This document shows positions 23,402-35,863 of a stretch of DNA of 64,000 bases, piece after piece. Origin of the DNA: Castor canadensis. Taxonomy: Eukaryota; Chordata; Mammalia; Rodentia; Castoridae. Position numbers and translations under genes: made by a program. The DNA lies in contig NC_133390.1 of NCBI RefSeq assembly GCF_047511655.1, positions 167,606,083-167,670,082 of the forward strand, written 5' to 3'. A model generated the notes under the pieces. The model saw only the letters and a list, made by a program, of their open reading frames with translations, searched no databases and was not told the DNA's origin. Each line of letters opens with the position of its first letter. The first letter of the stretch is position 1.

Positions 23402-26400
23402 CTAATGTCCACATATGAGGGAGAACATAGGATTTTTGGTCTTTTGGGCCAGGCTAACCTCACTCAGAATAATGTTCTCCAATTCCATCCATTTACCAGC
23501 GAATGATAACATTTCGTTCTTCTTCATGGCTGCATAAAATTCCATTGTGTATAGATTCCACATTTTCTTGATCCATTCGTCAGTGGTGGGGCATCTTGGC
23601 TGTTTCCATAACTTGGCTATTGTGAATAGTGCCGCAATAAACATGGGTGTGCAGGTGCCTCTGGAGTAACCTGTGTCACATTCTTTTAGGTATATCCCCA
23701 AGAGTGGTATTGCTGGATCAAATGGTAGATCAATGTCTAGCTTTTTAAGTAGCCTCCAAATTTTTTTCCAGAGTGGTTGTACTAGTTTACATTCCAACCA
23801 GCAGTGTAAGAGGGTTCCTTTTTCCCCGCATCCTCGCCAACACCTGTTGGTGGTGGTGTTGCTTATGATGGCTACTCTAACGGGTGAGGTGGAATCTTAG
23901 TGTGGTTTTAATTTGCATTTCCTTTATTGCTAGTGATGGTGAGCATTTTTTCACCATTTGAATTTCTTTTTTTGAGAAATTTCTGTTTAGTTCACTTGCC
24001 CATTTCTTTATTGGTTCATTAGTTTTGGGAGAATTTAGTTTTTTAAGTTCCCTATATATTCTGGTTATCAGTCCTTTGTCTGAGGTGTAGCTGGCAAATA
24101 TTTTCTCCCACTTTGCTAGTGTTCTCTTCAGTTTAGAGACCATTTCTTTTGATGAGAGGAACTTTTTAGTTTTTTGAAGTCCTATTTATCTATGCTATCT
24201 CTTAGTTGCTGTGCTGCTGGGGTTTCATTGAGAAAGTTCTTGCCTATACCTACTAACTCCAGAGTATTTCCTACTCTTTCCTGTGTCAACTTTAGAGTTT
24301 GTGGTCTGATATTAAGATCCTTGGTCCATTTTGAGTTAATATTGCTATAGGGTGATAAACATGGATCTAGTTTCAGTTTTTTGCAGACTGCTAACCAGTT
24401 TTCCCAGCAGTTTTTGTTGGAGAGGCTGCTTTTTCTCCATCGTATATTTTTAGTGCCTTTGTCAAAGACAAGTTGGTTCTAGTTGTGTGGCTTCATATCT
24501 GGGTCCTCTTTTCTGTTCCACTGGTCTTCATGTCTGTTTTTTGTGCCAGTAGCTTGCTGTTTTTATTGTTATTGCTTTGTAATATAGTTTGAAGTAAGGT
24601 ATTGTGATACCTCCAGCATTGTCCTTTTTACTGAGTATTGCCTTGGCTATTCGTGGCCTCTTGTGTTTCCATATAAATTTAATGGTACATTTTTCAATGT
24701 GTTTAATGAATGTCATTGGAATTTTGATGGGAATTGCATTAAACATGTAGATTACTTTTGGGAGTATAGACATTTTTACTATGTTGATTCTACCAATCCA
24801 TGACCATGGGAGATCTCTCCACTTTCTATAGTCTTCCTCAATCTCTTTCTTCAGAAGTGTATAGTTTTCCTTGTAGAGGGCATTCACATCTTTTGTTAGG
24901 TTTACACCTAGGTATTTGATTTTTTTTGAGGCTATTGTAAATGGAATTGTTTTCATATATTCTTTTTCAGTTTGTTCATTGTTAGTGTATAGAAATGCTA
25001 ATAATGTTTCTTTGTTCATTTTATATCCTGCTACCTTGCTATAGCTATGCAAATGTCTAGAGCTTCTGAGTAGAGTTTTTTGGGTCTTTAAGGTATAGGA
25101 TCATGTCATCTGCAAATAGAGATATTTTGACAGTTTCTTTACCTATTTGTATTCTTTTTATTGCTTCTTCTTGCCTAATTGCTCTGGCTAGGAATTCCAG
25201 TACTATGTTGAATAGGAGTGGAGATAGTGGGCATCCTTGTCTAGTTCCTGATTTTAGAGGGAATGGTTTCAGTTTTTCTCCATTAAGTATAATGCTGGCT
25301 GTAGGTTTGTCATATATAGCTTTTATAATGTTGAGGTACTTTCCTTGTATTTCTAGTTTTCTTACAGCTTTCATCATGAAATGGTGTTGGATCATATCAA
25401 AGGTTTTTTCTGCATCTATTGAGGTGATCAAGTGGTTTTTGTCTTTGCTTCTGTTAATGTGGTTTATTATGTTGATTGATTTTCATATGTTGAACCACCC
25501 CTGCATTCCTGGGATGAAGCCTACTGGTCGTGGTGAATAATCTTTTTGATGTGTTGTTGAATTCGGTTTGCCATTATTTTATTGAGGATTTTTGCATCAA
25601 TGTTCATTAAAGAGATTGGCCTATGGTTCTCCTTTTTGGAGGTGTTTTTGCCTGGTTTTAGGGTAAGTGTAATACTGGTTTCATAGATTGTGTTAGGGAG
25701 TTTTCCTTCCCTTTCTATTTCATGGAACAGTTTAAGGAGGGTTGGTATCAGTTCTTCTTTAAAGGTCTGATAGAATTCAGCAGAGAATCCATCAGGTCCT
25801 GGACTTTTCTTTTTGGGGAGACTCTTGATTGCTGCTTCAATTTCATTTTGTGTTATAGGTCTATTCAGGTGATTAAGATCCTCTTGGTTCAGTTTGGATG
25901 ATCATATGTATCTAGAAATCTGTCCATTTCTTTAAGATTTTCAAATTTATTTGCATATAGGTTCTCAAAGTAGTCTCTGATGATTTCCTGGAGTTCAATG
26001 GTGTGTGTTGTTATCTCCCCTTTTGCATCCTGATTCTACTAATTTGGGTTTTTTCTCTCCTCATTTTAGTCAGGTTTGCCAGGGGTCTTTTGATCTTGTA
26101 TTTTTTCAAAGAACCAACTTTTTATTTTATTAATTCTTTGCATGGTTTTTTTGGTTTCTATTTCATTGATTTCAGCTCTTATTTTTATTATTTCTCTCCT
26201 TCTGTTTGTTTTGGGATTTGCTTGTTCTTGTTTTTCTAGGAGATTGAGATGTATCATTAGGTCATTGATTTGGGATCTTTTGGTCTTTTTAATATATGCA
26301 CTCATGACTATAAAGTTTCCTCTCAGGACTGCCTTTGCTGTGTCCCATAGGTTCTGGTAGGTTGTGTTTTCATTTTCATTGACTTCCAGGAACTTTTTAA

Positions 26401-27202
26401 TTTCCTCTTTTATTTCATCAATGACCCATTGTTCATTAAGCAATGAGTTATTCAGTTTCCAGCTGTTTGCATGTTTTTTGTCTTTACTTTTATTGTTGAG
26501 TTCTAGTTTCATTGCATTGTGATCAGATAGAATGCATGGTATAATTTCTTTTTTCTTATATTTGCTGAGGCTTGCTTTGTGCCCTAGGATATGATCTATT
26601 TTGGAGAAGTCTTCTGAGAAGAATGTGTATTGTGTGGAAGTTGGGTGAAATGTTCTGTAGACATCAACTAGGTCCATTTGATCTATGGTATATTTTAGAT
26701 CTAGGATTTCTTTATTGATTTTTTTTGGATGACCTATCTATTGATAATAATGGGGTGTTAAAGTCTCCCACGACCACTGTGTTGGAGTTAATATATGCTT
26801 ATGCTTTTAGGTCCTTCAGGGTATGTTTGATGAAATTGGGTGCATGACATTGGGTGTATATAGGTTGATAATTGTTATTTCCTTTTGGTCTATTTCCCCT
26901 ATTATTAGTATGGAATGTCCTTCTTTATCTCATTTGATCTATATCGGTTTGAAGTCTACTTTTTCAGAGATAAGTATTGCTACTCCTGTCTGTTTTCGGG
27001 GGCCATTGGCTTGGTAAATCTTCTTCCAGCCTTTCATCCTAAGCCTATGCTTATTTCTGTCGGTGAGATGGGTCTCTTGTAAGCAACAAATTGTTGAATC
27101 TTCCTTTTTAATCCAGTTCGTCAAGCGGTGCCTTTTGATGGGGGAATTAAGTCCGTTAACATTAAGCGTTAGTACTGATAGGTATGTGGTGATTCCTGTC
27201 AT
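23402..27202 (-). pseudogene. L1 ORF2 (endonuclease / reverse transcriptase), broken
   Basis: The spacing corresponds to ~1,267 codons, close to the usual L1 ORF2 length, but it survives only as separate open pieces. The start (27,202-26,939) carries the endonuclease beginning (LTLNVNGLNSPIKRHRL; QETHL). 26,677-26,066 carries the endonuclease end ([12 protein letters not shown]) and linker. 25,431-25,057 is the reverse-transcriptase palm with a catalytic FADD box ([14 protein letters not shown]). 25,052-24,528, 24,143-23,877 and 23,797-23,402 are the thumb and C-terminal parts, ending SLICGH. Several frameshifts and stops separate them. Confidence 0.85.
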
Positions 27203-27390
27203 TTAGTTGTCTTAGTTGTTTGAAGGTTTGATTGTGTGTACCTAAGTTGAGGTTACTCTCTACTTTCTTGCTTTTTCTTTTCTTGTGGTTTGGTGCTGCC
27301 TGTCTTTTCATGGTTAAGTTGGGTTTCACTTTCTGTGTGCAGAATCCCTTGCAGAATCTTTTGTAGTGGTGGCTTTGTGGTCATATATTG

Positions 27391-28335
27391 TTATAGTTTC
27401 TGCTTATCATGGAAGACTTTTATTGCTCCATCTATTTTGAATGATAGTTTTGCTAGGTAGAGTATACTAGGGTTGAAGTTATTTTCTTTCAGTGCCCTGA
27501 AGATCTCACCCCAAGCTCTTCCTGCTTTTAATGTTTCTGTTGAGAAGTCTGCTGTGATTTTGATGGGTTTACCTTTGTATGTTATTTGTTTTTTCTCTCT
27601 TACAGCCTTCAATATTCTTTCTTGGGTCTCTGTATTTGTTGTTTTAATGATAATATGCTGTGGGGTAGATCTGGTCTGTTTGGTGTTCTGGAGGCCTCTT
27701 GCATCTGTATGGGCACAGATTTCTCTAGATTTCAGAAATTTTCTGTTATTATTTTGTTGAATATATTATACATTCCCTTTGCTTGCACCTCTTCTCCTTC
27801 TTCGAGTCCCATGATTCTCAGGTTTGGTCTTTTGTTGGAGACAGTGAGTTCTTGCATTTTCTTTTCACAGGTCTTGAGTTGTTTAATTAATAGTTCTTCA
27901 GTTTTTCCTTTAATTACCATTTCATCTTCAAGTTCTGAGATTCTGTCTTCTGTTTGTTCTGTTCTGCTGGATTGGCCTTTCGTTTTGTTTTGCAGTTCTG
28001 TTTCGTTCTTTTTTTCTGAGGTTTTCCATATCCTGGCTGGTTTCCTCTTTAATGTTGTCTATTTTTGTCCTGAGTTCATTTATCTGTTTATTCATTGTGT
28101 TCTCTGTTTCACTTTGGTGTTTATACAGTGCTTCTATGGTTTCCTTTATTTCTTCTTTTGCTTTGTCAAATTCTCTATTTTTGTTGTCTTGGGATTTCTT
28201 GAGTGTCTCCTGTACATTTTGGTTGACCATATCCAGTATCATCTCTATAAAATTCTCATAGATTACCTGTAGTATTTCTTCTTTTAGATTACTCTTGTGG
28301 GCTTCATTGGGTTCTTTGGCATAGTTTATCTTCAT
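27391..28335 (-). pseudogene. L1 ORF1 (RNA-binding chaperone), broken
   Basis: Three open pieces in order on the minus strand. 28,335-27,928 is a Lys/Glu-rich coiled coil with heptad-like 'KQINELRTKIDNIKEE'. 27,920-27,732 is the RRM beginning (RPNLRIMGLEEGEE). 27,612-27,391 is the C-terminal domain (KGKPIKITADFSTETLKAGR). Length and order fit L1 ORF1p, the trimeric nucleic-acid chaperone. Frame breaks near 27,925 and 27,620-27,730 inactivate it. Confidence 0.8.
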
Positions 28336-29840
28336 TTTGTTGGAGTCTGGATCTGAGTATCTGTTTTCTTCATTTCCCTCTGGTTCCTGTACTCATTTTT
28401 TGCTGTGAGGAAACTGGTTTCCCTGTTTTTTCTGTCTTCCTGTCATTGCCCTTGGTGTTGTTATTGTCCCTGTACTGTGTGCAATTAAGTATTTTCTAGC
28501 TTGTAAAATAACAATGGTAATATTTAGAATGGAAGGGTGAGAGGAAAGGGAAAGCAAAGAAGTTAAAGAAAGAGTCAAAAACAAGTGAACAAACAAAAAA
28601 CCAAAACAAACAAACAAACAAACGTTCAAAGATATAAACAGGGAGAGAGAGTGTACTAATCAACAGTAAGCTGAACAGGCATTAGAGAGACAGAGAGGAT
28701 TGAGAAAAAAATAAAATAAATAAAAATAAAAATAAGTGAATAAATAAAGTAAAAAAAAATTTAAAAATCTCCAAGTTCAAATGCAATAAAGTTTCAGTCT
28801 TAAAAATTTTGGTGTTAGTCCCTCAGCCTCCAATCCTGGAGATGGTGTCTCAGAAGCAGTTCTGTCATTGACTCATCAAAGGGGAAAAAAAACAAACCAA
28901 ACCAAACAAAAGAAAGCACCACAAAGTGTACCAAGTTCAAATGCAATACAGTTTCAGTAAGTTTTTCAGCATGCAGGTGTAGTTCAGTTGTTGTCTCATC
29001 AAAGGTAGGATGAAAAAAAAAGAGTCTGGAGACAGTTCTGTGAATGGCTATCTGAGGCTGTGGCTCACCTGCCCACTGCTGTCAGCCTGCTGTTGGTGGA
29101 GGTTTATTTATGCAGATCTCAGGAGTGAGCTTAACACTCACCTGGCCCCGCAGGCTTTGTCTATTTAGAGTTCTCCTGGGTGTGACTGCCACTGCTACAA
29201 GCTTTCCCCTTTCCAAGCACACTGGGGGAGGTGACACTGCACCCGCTTTCTCAGGCCTGCGTGTTTATTTACAGTTCATATGGGAAGTGGGCCTTCGCCC
29301 CTTTCCTGTGGAGTTTTCCTCCCACCGCCACTTTTACAAGCTTTCTTGTTCCTGGTTGCTGCTGGGCGTGTGCCTCCACTCCTGCCTTCTCTGACTGGTT
29401 TGTAAGTTTTCAGTTCCAGGAGGGATTTCCCCTCCCCACCCTTTGGCACTCAAGGTGCCCTGTCCTCTTTACTATGTGTCTTTTTTGTTATTGCTTATTA
29501 TTCAGTTTTTTTTTCTTTTTTCCCTGGGTGGGGGTTGGTCTGTCCAGGGGGCTATGCCGATCTGGCCCAGGATTGTCTGCAGGAGGACTGAGTGCCGCTT
29601 AGCTCACCTTGTGGTCTACATCCTCCCAAGCGGTCTGGGCACTGACATCTGGCAGTGTGGAGCCCTCCTGGTTTCTCTGTTTAACATGAAGTGGGAATGT
29701 TATGTGAGGGCTAGGGGTGTGGAGGAGTCAAAGTTTCCCCTCTTCTCAGTGGTTTTTCCTGTAAGGAAATCTCTCCAAGATTTTACTTTAGGAGGCATGT
29801 TTTCTGCTTCCTCCCTCTAGCCACCATCTTGGAATCTCCA

Positions 29841-31830
29841 AGCTGTTGGCTTTTGAAGGAGATATTTTGCCTTGTTTTTCCACATTACTTCTATTTCTAT
29901 GTTGGGATTTACCCACTTGATGCCAAGTTTTTGATTGGAGGTTTTAATTAACTGTTTCCTTTCAATTGAGGATTTCATAATGTTTTGGTAAGGCTGGGTA
30001 GTGGCTAAGTGTGGCATACTTTCTCATTTCTAGACTTTGGAGATGGGAAATAGCTTAGTAATCAAGCATTTAACCACCATGCTCAAGACACTGGATTCAG
30101 TCCCATACTCCACTAAGGGAGAGGAAGATTAGCAGCAAAAGCAGTCACAGTTGATAAACACCTATCATGGAATACAGCAATTCTTAATGAAGACCAATAG
30201 CTACTATTACTCCAGTACCTTCAGGGAATAAGTGAGCAAAAATGATACTTCATGATCTAGAAAAACCATAGTTAATAGGGTGGTAATAGGAAGGAGCTAA
30301 GAGAGAAAATGTCAAAGAATAATACAGGTATATGGTGTTATTGGGCTAGAAGGGATGGTGGCTAGAAGGAGGTAAAGAGAAAGTGGGATGAGATAGGTAG
30401 AAAAGATCTAATTAATATTGTGTTGAGGAAGAAAAGTAGGAAAATAAGAAGACAAGTAATGTTACAATCTAATTACCTGCTAAAAGTGTAGGCAACAAGG
30501 AGTATGGATGAGGAATAGAGACAGAAGAAAATATGAAAAAAGAAAATATGAATAAGAGATATATTTGAATTATAAATGGAAGAATAGTAGAGATGGGGGA
30601 GGGCTATAGGAGAAGGAAAGGGAAGATATGATTTATGATTGAATACTGAAAGGTGGGTGTCATGGCTCACATATTATGACTATAAGGAAAAGGAAGGTAG
30701 CAAAAGCAGAACTAAAAAGAGAGCAAGAGAGAACAAAAATACCCAAATTAAATATACAAAAAAAATTTAAAAACAGACCAAATTTTCAATTGCTCTCTGT
30801 AGCAGCTGGGTTTTTTTTCCCTTCAAGTCTATCTTTCAGTCCAGCAGGTGGCACCCTACTTGAGCCTAGTTGGAGACTTGACTAAGTTGGATAGTGACTA
30901 CTCACAGCCTTGGACTGGTTTCCCTGATGCAGGAGGGGAGAGGGATGGTAGGGGAAGTGAAGGAAGGAATTGGAGAATTGAATACAATCTCCACTGCAGG
31001 CTTCTGAGGTTTGGGCTCTCAACTCCCCAGTCCCATTCACTTCCCACTTAACTTGTGGCTTCTTCCTTCTCCTAGGACCCTACCAAGTCACAGTCTGTTC
31101 TCTTCACTGGCATTATTGTTCCCTGGATCCAAGGCTGCCTTACCATACTCTTGGGGTTGCTAGCACTCTCCCTGCTCCACCACTTAGGTCCACACCACCA
31201 CAACTTCCTATATGGAGCTGTGTCTGTTAAAGGCACTCAGCTAGACCTCAGGGCTCTATCTTTTGTCTTGTAGGAGTTTCTGTGATGTAGTTGGTGTGGG
31301 TGGGCCTGCTGCCTGCAGTTTCTCTCAACTGTTTGCTCTCTACCAACTTAAAGTCCATCTGCAGGACCATACAGTGGCTCCTCCAATGCTGGACGATGTC
31401 ACTTACTCCACATCTTCCATTTAAACTCCATTTTCTTTCAAAACAGATACAAAAATATCCAAGCACATGCTTCTCGGATTCACATTTCAAGAATGAAACC
31501 TATTTCCTTGAGTCCTTTCACCAAAAACAAACTTTTATATCATAGACTTCACATCCCTTTAATCTTTTGTGATTTTTTTCTTGAACTGTTTTATACTTGG
31601 ATCTTGCATTACTTTTAAAAGGTAATTGGTATTGATTTACCTTTGATTTTTTCTTTCAGTAAGTAATCACAGAGACATTCCTGATGTCTTCTGGTCCTGA
31701 TGATGACAGCCCACCAAGTGAATTTCCTACCAATTAAATTTCTCATGTCATCGCTTGGCTGAGATAGGAAAATGGTTCTGGGTCCCCTTGTTAGAGTCAT
31801 TATCAGCCTGAAGCAGCCCATAGAAGATGG
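29841..31830. other. No gene; probable old L1 5'-region remnants
   Basis: 29,840-30,020 still looks like reversed L1 5' sequence. 30,025-30,120 contains an ID-like stretch ('gattcagtcccatactcc'). 30,790-31,500 is pyrimidine-rich text resembling a reversed L1 5' UTR. Open frames here are short and unsupported. Confidence 0.35.
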
Positions 31831-31839
31831 ATTTTTGAG

Positions 31840-32130
31840 GTCAGACACGGGTGGCTCATGCCTGTAATCCCAGTTACTCAGGAGGATCATGGTTCAAGGC
31901 CAGCCTGGACAAAAAGTTAGTGAGACTCCATCTCAACCTATAAATGTGGGCATGGCCTGTGTCTGTCATCCCAGCTCCAAGTGAGGCATAAATAGGAAGA
32001 TCACAGTCCAGACTGGCCTGAGCACTCGAAAGAATAACTAAAGCTAAAGGGGTGGGATAGGGTTCAAGGGACAAAGCACCTGCCTTGCAAGTGCAAGGCC
32101 CTGAGTTCAAATCCCATTTCCACCAAAAAA
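31840..32130 (+). mobile_element. B1/B1/ID composite SINE
   Basis: 'gtggctcatgcctgtaatcc', a second head 'tgtctgtcatcccagctcc', and the ID part 'aaggccctgagttcaaatcc' with a short A tail. Good box-B sequence. Confidence 0.8.
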
Positions 32131-32252
32131 ATCCCAAAAGATAGATTTTTGACCCCCTGCAACCTATTTTAAGATTCAAAGGAACCATAGTTATTTACAA
32201 GGAAAATGAGGCAGGACAGATAGATAAGATAGCCCTGGGAAATTAAAATTAT

Positions 32253-32274
32253 ATGTGTGTGTGTGTGTGTGTGT
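32253..32274. repeat. (GT)n microsatellite
   Basis: Eleven consecutive GT units, followed by AT-rich sequence. Confidence 0.9.
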
Positions 32275-33600
32275 AATTTAAAATTTATATATACATATAT
32301 AATTAAACCAGGTTCAGGAATTAAGGCAGAACAAGGAAGTAAAAGCTGAAAAAAATCACTAAAGAGAACCAAGCACTCTTCTGTTGACCATGTCTTTTAG
32401 ATGTTAAGTTAGTTGCAACCCCTTGAATGGGTAGGGAGACACAAGAATAAAAGGGTATGTCTGACTAATTCATTCTTCCACCAGAAGGGAATTCCCTAAA
32501 TATGACGTGCATTGCCTTTATGTTTTGGGTAATAACAGTCCAATCCTAGTCTTGTATTCATGTTTTGAGTAACTGAACCACCCTAAACCCATTATCTCCA
32601 TATCTGGAAACCTAGTAAAATAATTAGTGGCTGCTAGATGACATGACCAAATATCTAGATGAAGATTCACTCCCAGAAGACATAAATATACCTGGGACAA
32701 GGACTGCCATTTCAAGATTCTCTACGCCCATCTCTTGTATGTCAAACAGATGGAGCTCCTCTTTCTCTTTTCTCTTTTTCCCTACTTTATACTGATTTGC
32801 AAAACAAATCCTTGATAAACTTCAAAAAAGTTCCTATATCCCTCAAAACTATTCATTGAAAGTGTAGGAGAAATGAAAACACTCTCAGAAATACAAAAAT
32901 TAAGGCATTTCATCATGTTTAGACATGACCTATGAGAAATTCTAAATGAAATCCTTATGAAGAAATTAAAGGACACTATACAATAACTCAAAATTATAAG
33001 AAAGAATGAACAACAGTGACGGCAACCGCATCAAATGAACTAAAAGCCATGCATATTTTCATGGTGTCATCTTCCTTTTAAAAATTATTTAAAATAAAAG
33101 TACATAAAATCAGTTATAAATCTATGTTAATGAACACCAAAGCAAAAGATGTGATACATAACAATAACGATGTAAGGTGGGGACAAAACAATAAAGGAAC
33201 AGAGGTTTTGTACTTGCTATTAATTTAGATTGTTGCAAAGTTAAGATGATGATGATAATCTCCAGAAGCATGAAGAAGAAGAAATGCAAAGCCAATTAAA
33301 ATATTGTCCTACAAATGCAAAATGAGGGAACAAGTGGAACAGTTAATGCAAAAATTGTATTATACATTGAAGAGATATTGAAGACAAACAATCAAAAAAT
33401 GAAAGTGACATAAAGAAGGTAAAAAGGTCAGAGAGAAGGAAATGGTAATGGCAGACAGGCAAAGAAGGTTAATACTCTTATTATCAAAGTCTTTGAGGAA
33501 GCAAAAGATAACAACAGAGAAGATCTGAAACTTAAAACTTTATGCAATAAGAACATTTTAAGACTTGAGCTTCTGTATTGAAATGGCTTATTAGGTATGT
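32275..33600. other. No recognisable gene or repeat
   Basis: AT-rich DNA. 32,860-33,560 reads like weak L1 remnants ('cactctcagaaatacaaaaa', 'aaatgaaaacactctcagaa') but without a confident match. Open frames of up to ~69 codons look random. Confidence 0.4.
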
Positions 33601-33607
33601 AATAAAA

Positions 33608-33828
33608 ATCATTTCAGAGCTTGGAGTCATGGCTCATGTTGGTAACCCTAGCTACTAAGGAGACAAAGAAAGGAAGATCTCAAACCAAGTCTAGTCCATG
33701 CAAAAATAGGACACCCTATCTGAAAAATACTAAAAGCCAAAAAACTGAGTGTGTAGCTCAAGTGGCAGAGCATTGCCTAGCAAGTACAAGGCCATGAATT
33801 CAAGCCCCAGAATCACTAAAAAAAAAAA
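33608..33828 (+). mobile_element. B1/ID composite SINE with A tail
   Basis: 'gagtcatggctcatgttggt' is the B1-like head, and 'gcctagcaagtacaaggcca' with 'gaattcaagccccagaatca' the ID part. Its A tail runs directly into the purine microsatellite. Confidence 0.75.
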
Positions 33829-33927
33829 GAGAAAGAAAAGAGAGGAGAGAGGGAAGGAAAGAGGGAGGAAGGAAAGAAGGAAGGAAGGGAGGAGAAAGGG
33901 GAAGGAAGGAAGGAAAGAAGGAAGAGA
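33829..33927. repeat. (GGAA)n-type polypurine tract
   Basis: About 100 bases of A and G only, with GGAA/GAAGG units, growing out of the A tail of the SINE just upstream. Confidence 0.85.
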
Positions 33928-34099
33928 ACATTAGCACAGAATGAACAACTCTAAGACAGAACATAACTACAGGCAACAATGGAGAGGCATTTTAAAAAAT
34001 TAAATGAAACAAAATGTCAACTAAGTATTCCATACCAGAAAAGGTAAACTTTGAATATCAAAGCTATTGAAAAACACTTTTAAACATACAAAATTTGGG

Positions 34100-34771
34100 G
34101 ATCTGTGTTAATCACTGTCTTATTTTTCTGTTGCTATGACAAAATATATGAGATAAGCACCTTAAAAGGAGGAAAGGCTTACTTTTGGCTTGTGGTTTCA
34201 GATGTTTCAATTCATGGTCATTTGGCTCCTCCCTTCGAGTTTGTGGCAAGGCAGTACATCACGCCAGGAGCATATGGTGTCAGAAGTCTACTCATCTCAT
34301 AGTAGCTTGGGAGCTAAAGAGACAGAAGAAGGGATGGGGTCCCAATATTTCCTTCCAGGGCATTCCCCCAGTGACCTAACTTCCTTCTAATTAGCCCTAT
34401 CTTCTAAAAGTTTCACCATCTCTTATTAGCACCACAGGCTAGGGATCAAGCCTTCAATATATGGACCTTTGGGAAATGTTCAAGATCCAAACTGTAGCCC
34501 TGGGTTTATCAGGAGTTTTAACAAGCCCTTTTTACCCTCCACCTATCTTCTTTCCCAACTTCTTTCCTTCTAGGGTTGTTTGTCTACTCCAAACCCCAAA
34601 TGCTTCTGCATCCCAAGTTTGGGTTCAAACATTCCAGCTCTGGAGATACATTGTGCTGGTCTTTTGAAAAGCTGCCGTGTAGGTCATGACATGGCCAGAG
34701 TCCACTAAGACTAACATTTATATTGCTCTTCCCTGTACTTGTGACTTGCCCCTAAGAATATGGGCTGCCAT
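34100..34771. repeat. Copy D, distal upstream module sequence
   Basis: Matches copy A 1-620: 'aggagcatatggtgtcagaa' versus 'aggagcatgtggcagaggaa', and 'tttaccctccacctatcttc' versus 'ttaaccctccacctattttg'. No gene. Confidence 0.65.
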
Positions 34772-35845
34772 AACAACAAATGCTGGCAAGAATGTGGTGA
34801 AATAGGAACTCTTATATGCTGTTGGTGGGAATGAAAATTGGTACAACCACTATGGAAAGCAGTATGGAGATTCCTCAAAAAGCTAAAGATAGAACTGCCA
34901 TATGATCCAGTGATACCCCTCCTGGGCATCTACCCAAGGGAACGTAAGACAGGATACAGTAGAGACTTCTGTACACAGATGTTCATCACAGCACTATTCA
35001 CAATAGCCAATCTCTGAAAACAACCCAGATGTCCTACAACTGATGAATGAATCAAGAAATTGTGATATATTTACACAATGGAGTTTTACTCAGTCATAAG
35101 GAATAATTATATGTGGTTTGAAGGCAAATGGTTGCAATTGGAAGACATTTACTTTAGTGAAGTAAGCCAGGCTCAGACAGGCAAAGGTCACGTGTTTTCT
35201 CTCATACGAGGAAGATGGATTCAAAAGATAAAGATATACACAAAACCAAGCATGATCATATACAAACTCATACGTAGGACATGTTAGTAACAATGGAACT
35301 ATTCTATGGAACTCAGGGAAAGAGGAAAAAGAAAAGAGAATGATAGAGCATAGTAATATTATAAAATACAACATTCTTGAAGGCAGAGGATATAAGGATG
35401 TGTATTGAAAGCTGTTGAAAAAGGGGATGTGGGAAGTAAAAGGGTAAGGGAGAGTAATGGACCAAATGAACAAGCCAAAATAAAGTATACCCACAGTGGA
35501 GATGCATAGAGAAACCCCTTTGAAGATCAACTTAAATATTAATAATGAAAAATAGGACTGTTAAATAGGTACAATGGGGGGGTACTAGCGGGAGGGGAGG
35601 GTGAATGAAGGAGATTGAAATGAGGGTGTATGGTTGATGGACTCCATATACTTACATGAAAGAGAACAAAGAAACCTCTTGTAATTGGTTAAAGTGGGGC
35701 AGGGAGGGGGTTGATGGGCAGAGTGGATGGGAGTGATCTAATCAATGTACAAAATAAACCTAATTGGAACTGTCACTATGAACCCCCCTGAATAACAAAT
35801 AAATCCTAATAAAAAATAAAATAAATATCATTAAAAATTCTTTAA
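34772..35845 (+). mobile_element. 5'-truncated L1 with 18-base target-site duplication
   Basis: The last part of an older L1 ORF2 ('gaactgccatatgatccagt') with 3' UTR and A-rich end. The flanking repeat 'aagaatatgggctgccat' is perfect at 34,754-34,771 and 35,846-35,863. Copy A holds the unfilled site around 608-625. Confidence 0.9.
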
Positions 35846-35863
35846 AAGAATATGGGCTGCCAT

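Larger units (their letters stand above)
22926..29840 (-). mobile_element. Nearly full-length young-family L1, minus strand
   Basis: Read on the minus strand: 5' UTR 29,840-~28,340 (starting near 'ccaagatggtggct'), ORF1 ~28,335-27,391, ORF2 27,202-23,402, 3' UTR with the G-rich tract (reversed at 22,990-23,035) and an A-rich tail that is T-rich here (22,926-22,960). At ~6.9 kb it is close to complete. Both ORFs are broken, so it is not autonomous. Its 3' UTR matches those at 9030-9520 and 56,940-57,415, defining the younger L1 family of this genome. Confidence 0.85.

Noticed and set aside
27586..28272. 228-codon plus-strand open frame, hydrophobic
   Set aside because: It is the antisense of L1 ORF1. 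Its Phe/Leu/Ser richness comes from reading the A-rich ORF1 backwards.
22926..29840. A clear target-site duplication for the large L1
   Set aside because: I searched both flanks by eye and found no convincing match, so none is claimed.
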